From Zhengitettix transpicula (taxonomy: Eukaryota; Arthropoda; Insecta; Orthoptera; Tetrigidae), in assembly GCA_037074705.1 (NCBI GenBank), contig CM073596.1:14812501-14876500 (forward strand): 64,000 nucleotides of DNA, in the 5' to 3' direction. This document shows, in pieces, positions 59,344-64,000 of the stretch. Numbering within the stretch: position 1 is the first letter of the stretch; the number at the start of each line of letters is the position of its first letter. Under the pieces are notes generated by a model. It was not told where the DNA came from, did not search any database, and was given only the letters and a program-made list of their open reading frames with translations. A program made the position numbers and the translations under genes.

Positions 59344-60317
59344 TGTAGTAATTGGTAATTAAGACATTGTTCTAATTGGAAAGTTGGATTGTAGAGGACT
59401 CATTATTAGTGGATATAGAGCGGACGCCGCAACAATCCGGCAAGGCAAAGAAAACATTGTTGAGAGAGTTTACGCGCTTAAAATCTACGAGACGAAGAGA
59501 CAGTCGGGCATAGAACAGCGAGGTGTAAAGACCAAAATTCTAATTTACAAAAGTTAAACAGTCGGGCAGTAAGCAGTGAGGAGAAAAGACCAAAATTCCA
59601 AGGCATTAAAATTTGAACAGTACAGTCGGTCAGCAGACAGCGAATAGAACGGACGAAAAGAACTCATTGAAAGTTTTACAGTCGGCAGTCAGAACGAAAG
59701 ATTGTGGCCCAGTCTCAAACATGCTTTCAGTTATTAAAAAGTAAAGCAATATTCAGACAAACCAATGAAGTCCATTGTCAACTAAAGCCACGAGATCTAC
59801 AAATCCAGGTTGCAGTAAAGCATCGAGAACCAACCACTTTGTGTTAAACCAACTAACAAACAACGCCAATTAGAGTCTGTGAGAACTTAGAATCAGTGAT
59901 GTCCCCAAAATTGTGCACGAAAAACTAAAAATGAGACCTGGGCGGCCGTAAGTAGAGAAAACTTTAAAATAATTTGTAAACCGTGTTTAAAAGATAAAAG
60001 TCAGATCGTTCTTTAATTATTTAATTATCGATAGAATGAGATTGCTAATTCTTGATAAAATTGAAATTGTTAAATTCAATCTTTAGTATTATTTCTTCCG
60101 CAACAAATTTCGTCTATGTTCAGACGCATTGATTTCCATAAATAAAAAGTAAATGTAATTTTGATGATTTAAATTCTGCCATTTATCAAACCCAGATCAA
60201 AACCCTGAGATCCCAAATATTTTGTGTATTTTATTATTGTTTTTAAATTTGGGACAATAAATTTTGTTTGTTCTTTAAACTTAATAGTTGTTCATTTAAA
60301 AGCGCCCATCCATTATT

Positions 60318-60320
<3 letters not shown>
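59344..60320 (+). mobile_element. Solo LTR, group L1 (copy L1d)
   Basis: 977-bp solo LTR starting TGTAGTAATTGG and ending CCATTATTACA. ATAT precedes it (59340-59343), and AATATATAT of the next microsatellite follows. It carries the donor-like GTAAGT at 59948-59953, CGTGTTTAAAAGATAAAAGT, CAGATCGTTCTTTAATTATT and CAAACCCAGATCAAAACCCT blocks. It has a partly duplicated ACAGTCGGGCA segment around 59495-59640 compared with L1a. Confidence 0.87.

Positions 60321-60363
<43 letters not shown>
60321..60363. repeat. (AT)n microsatellite between LTRs L1d and L5d
   Basis: About 20 AT units joining the 3' end of L1d to the 3' end of L5d, with no other sequence between. Confidence 0.92.
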
Positions 60364-60366
<3 letters not shown>

Positions 60367-61232
60367 AGTATTCTATAAGACTATCAAAGAAACAAGCCCA
60401 ACTTTGGAGAACAAACAATGTGTTATTCACTTTTAATTAGAAGGAAAACAATTGAAGGAAGTTTACGTTGAAATTAAACCAAAATTTTTAAAGAGCTAAC
60501 AAAGATTATTTAATTGAAAATTTTGATTTACGTTGACTTTACATTTTATATTTTGAAGTGAATGCCTCAGTTTCTTTGAGAATCTATATTTCAGGACCGT
60601 TTATAGGGCCTCTAATATAGACAGTGATTTGCAATTTTCACCGAGTTACAAAAGCAAAAATGTTCAATAAAAGACTGACAGCAACAAAATTATAGAAATC
60701 TGACGTTAATCGGTATTTACGTATGTGTTTAAAAAATTTACATGTCGACATACCATTTTTTCAGAGGAAGTCTGGTTTGTGCACACGTGGTTATTTTGAG
60801 TTTTTTTGGCCATATCTCTGGTTTTATTATCATCTCGCTTTTCGTCGTAACACTTTGCAATACTTTCGGCACCTTTCTGCTTTTATGTTGCACGTATCAT
60901 CACACTCAGTTTGCTGTGGAAAATGCCTTTAATATAGAAGCGAACACTTTGCTGAATTCGACCACCACAGAGTCTCGCCCCGAAAGGTCAGGCCCTCCAA
61001 AACGCAATGAATTTCTCCCACAACACATTCCTCTCTGACTGTCTGACTGTTTTCTCACTGTCTTTCGCTAAACGTTCTGAGCGTCTTATATATGCTTTTT
61101 CGACTACAATTCATAGCAACCACTATAGTATCTACATTCTCGCGCCAAACAATGCTGTTCTTTAAAATGCTCAGCCTCAAAGTTACGCCGCGAATAATTA
61201 AAGAAGCAATTTAAATAAAACATTACATTACA
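60364..61232 (-). mobile_element. Solo LTR, group L5 (copy L5d)
   Basis: 869-bp reverse-strand LTR. The plus strand begins TGTAGTATTCTATAAGACTA and ends AACATTACATTACA. Shared blocks with L5a-c: TTGATTTACGTTGACTTTAC, GTGAATGCCTCAGTTTCTTT, the donor-like ACATAC at 60748-60753, GTATCATCACACTCAGTTTG, TATATATG promoter region near 61086 and TCTCGCGCCAAACAATGCTG. The 98-codon ORF inside (60742-61038) is on the strand opposite to LTR transcription and is not shared with L5b. Confidence 0.8.
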
Positions 61233-61336
61233 CTTTAGTAATCTGTGAAATATATATATATATATTTATAAGTCTGCAACAACAAAAAATCTCTCGGTTG
61301 AGTATAAGAGCATTTTTTATAGTTTATATATGCTAA

Positions 61337-61382
<46 letters not shown>

Positions 61383-63659
61383 TCCTCGCCATATTATGAC
61401 TTGGATTATCTGAATAAATTTATTAATAGTTCGATACTATCTTTTTTGTGAGTAATATTTTACTTTTTGCAAGATTGATGAATGTTTTAGACTTTTTAAT
61501 AATTTAATTGTATAATATGAAAGGAAATAATTATTTACTCATTGAGTGAAGTGTTTCTGCAGAGTGGAGCTAAATTTCTATGAAATATACTGCTAGTCAC
61601 TCATAATTCCTTATAATAGGATTATTTTTACCTTTAATGAATAAAAATGCTACTGGGATTAATTCAACTTGTACGTACATACATTAGAAATTATTCAATA
61701 TTTTACATTTGTTATGACGATTTGTATAAAGAAATAAAATAAGGAGAAATAATTTAGTATCGTTTTTCTTAATTAATAGATTTTATTATTTATTTAAAGT
61801 ACCCGTTTATTTTATAGTTTTTAAATGAATTTAGTATTCTATAATGTAGGAAGGTTTTTGTACTTTCTGAAACATTTAGTTTCCTAATATAAAATAATAA
61901 TTACGTATACATGTCGATTGCGGGTAATAGAAATTCATGAGTTCACAATGTCATCAAATTTTCACGATATGGGTGTTTTTTTTGGGGAAATTTAAGTAAA
62001 TTGTGTGAAAAAGGTGAAGTTCCGTTCGACTTTTATTTCAGCCAGGTAATTTCGACGGTGGAGAATAAACAATCTCTCGAGCGAAGCCGTGTAAGCCCTC
62101 TCAAGAGCTGAGTTTCCAAGTAACAAGTCCATTACTACAGTAATTGGGGATTTACTTAGAGCCTCCCCAAGTTGCCGAGGTGCCATCAGCTGCCTCCTGT
62201 TGGTATGACGTGACATCTTAGATGACATTCCCATGGCATGCATGTAAATGTTTAATTGAATTGAGACGCTGATTGATTACTGTCTCAAACGCCTTTCAGG
62301 TGTGCATTATATTCCACTAGCACAAACTATATTTTCATTGACATAAACTTTCACAATACTTTTGAGAATAAAAATTAACAGAATTTGTGTGAGTAATCTT
62401 ACTTTTGTTACGGTTATGACGGCCATCATTTGTAACTGACAATTTATTTGATTTAATTAAATATTGAGGCGAATGAAATTTAGTCTTTAGTTTTTTTATA
62501 GGTAGGATTCTTTATTACATAACATATTTTCTAGAACATTAGGCTTTGAGATATAAATTTGGATTAAATATTTACCATATAGCACTCACTGTACAGTGCT
62601 CGTGACCAACGGCTGAGCAAATTAAATCATAAAACTTTTAATTACGCGATTCATTTACGAAAATATTTTCCCTACCAGTAATGTAGATTTTTCTACTGAC
62701 TAGAAACCTGCGAAATGGTGTGAATAGTTAGAGCTTGACAGGGTTGATTAGTAAAGGCATTCGAGGCACGGAGACACGGTCTGATCAGCAGTCCTTTTTG
62801 TCTGCAAGTTGCTTCGACATTCAGGTCGCGGAGCTGCTTAGCATTTACCGACATTACATGCGTGACACATGCAGACTGTCGAAGTAGGTCCTGAAGATGA
62901 ATCCTAATATATAAAAAAAACACCAGAAAATATTTGATAAACTACCAAATTAACGTAGTTTGAATTTCTGGAAATTTAATTCATTTATTTTTTTAAAATT
63001 TAGGACTAGAAAACACTAAGCAGAGTGACATCTTGGATAAAAGGATAATTTTGCTGGTAGAAAGTAGAAACGCAAGCCTGCCATATTTTATAAGACGACC
63101 TATGAATTTATTTCAGTTCTCTTATTCCGGAGTACATATATTAGTAGAGCCAATGACGAGCGTAGACTTTGCAATATATTTTTCTCGTCTACCAATATTC
63201 AGACTTGGGAGATGAAATCCCCCTCTAGCTGAAATCTGCACATACTATCCAATCGCTCTCCTATTCTACCATAATCTGTTCAAGTTAGGCTTGTTAATAA
63301 ATTCATTACAAACTATTGTTACTAGTTAATTCGCTTGAATTCCTTGTAGGTAAAAGATTTTGGTAGTATTTACTTCGCTACATATACTTTTCGTGAAATA
63401 TATGAAATTTCACAATCTGCAATTGTGACACGCTTTCAATGAATGTTATGTAATAATAAATAGCTACTGAAAGTGATATTTAACAATTTCACATTAATTA
63501 GTTTTATAAATATTAAACAGAATTTTCAAATTTACGATTCAAATTTGTAATTTTCATGCTCATCGTTGATTGTTAAACTGCTCTGTTTCAAAAACGAATT
63601 ATTTGCCTGAAATATCTGTGTTCGGGATGTTTTTTTTAAGGTGTGGACAGGCTATGTAT
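61233..63659. other. No gene recognised; (AT)n at 61338-61380
   Basis: Contains a short AT run at 61251-61265 and a long one at 61338-61380, then AT-rich sequence. Minus-strand ORFs at 61992-62243 and 62693-62923 are somewhat GC-richer but show no recognisable domain. Confidence 0.45.
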
Positions 63660-64000
63660 AGGGTAATTCACATAGTGGCATCTCCCCTCTTATAGTAGTA
63701 GAAAAAGGAGTGAAAAGGGGATGCGGAAAGGTGGTGCAAGGTAGTCAAGGGTTAACTAGGGTCCTCGGGCTATGGTTTAAGGATCCTACACGGCAATTCG
63801 CCTCAAAGTGATGCAGGGAAAACCCTAGAAAAACCTGCATCAGGTAGGTCGAGCATTTGGTACTTGTCCCGCGCTCTTAAGATGGCGGGAGAGAGGTTTG
63901 GTGTGTGATCGCAGCTTTCCCCTCGCCGTGCCTTGACCAGTTTAGGAGGCAACTGGCCGACTATTCAAAATAGAATAGCGGACAACTCATACCGTATGCC
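63660..64000 (+). repeat. R4 dispersed repeat (R4e), cut by window end
   Basis: R4 copy starting AGGGTAATTCACATAGTGG and running through GGGATGCGGAAAGGTGG, CAAGGGTTAACTAGGGTCC, GGAAAACCCTAGAAAAACCT, GCATCAGGTAGGTCGAGC and ACTCATACCGTATGCC at the window edge. It is the same orientation as R4c. The frame that is open in R4c and R4d has a TGA stop here (about 63905). Confidence 0.8.

Noticed and set aside
61992..62243. 83-codon minus-strand ORF starting MHAMGMSSKMSRHTN as a gene
   Set aside because: No recognisable motif and no supporting exon nearby. Length is compatible with chance in a 64-kb window.
1..64000. CRISPR arrays, operons or bacterial-type genes
   Set aside because: No spaced direct repeats of CRISPR type and no dense coding. 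The content is plainly eukaryotic transposable elements and AT-rich non-coding DNA.

Overview
This window looks like a stretch of a large, AT-rich, repeat-packed arthropod genome, most likely an insect. I infer this from the mix of element types: Jockey-like and other LINE reverse transcriptases, Penelope-like elements, short non-autonomous Helitrons, a Tc1/mariner relic and solo LTRs. The species cannot be named from the sequence. I found no convincing host gene, tRNA or rRNA. Every reading frame with recognisable protein similarity is a decayed piece of a transposable element. All family assignments come from reading motifs by eye, without database searches.

Layout. 1-2.5 kb: LINE reverse transcriptase pseudogene, split by a solo LTR just before its YADD motif. 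3.3-6.4 kb: Jockey-like remnant, then a Penelope-like element (PLE) split by a Helitron. 8.1-8.6 kb: G-rich repeat. 10.7-13.7 kb: two Helitrons, followed by a palindrome of PLE termini and a Tc1-like relic. 15.5-17.2 kb: a second PLE split by another Helitron. 17.4-29.5 kb: solo LTRs, an unclassified moderate-copy repeat (called R4 here), a third PLE, and a Jockey RT gene split by an R4 copy. 31.2-31.9 kb: LINE RNase H tail. 33.9-36.9 kb: two inverted LTRs around an (AT)n tract, then a third LTR. 40.6-41.8 kb: Jockey-type ORF1 pseudogene. 46-48 kb: Helitron and another PLE palindrome. 51.2-54.7 kb: two more LTRs, one holding a Helitron. 55.4-56.7 kb: 1.28 kb hexanucleotide array closed by inverted 19-nt ends and abutting a truncated Jockey RT. 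59.3-61.2 kb: two LTRs around an (AT)n tract. The last 340 bases are an R4 copy.

The most coherent signal is a set of at least twelve solo LTRs in five related groups (L1-L5 here). They begin TGTA and end TTACA or similar. Where duplications can be read they are 4 bp (ATAT or GTAT), and most copies lie against (AT)n microsatellites. All twelve carry a GTRAGT-like splice-donor motif about 420-680 bases in, followed in most by a conserved CAGAT block. The nested insertions give relative ages: Helitrons entered PLEs and an LTR, LTR L1 entered a LINE, and R4 entered a Jockey element.
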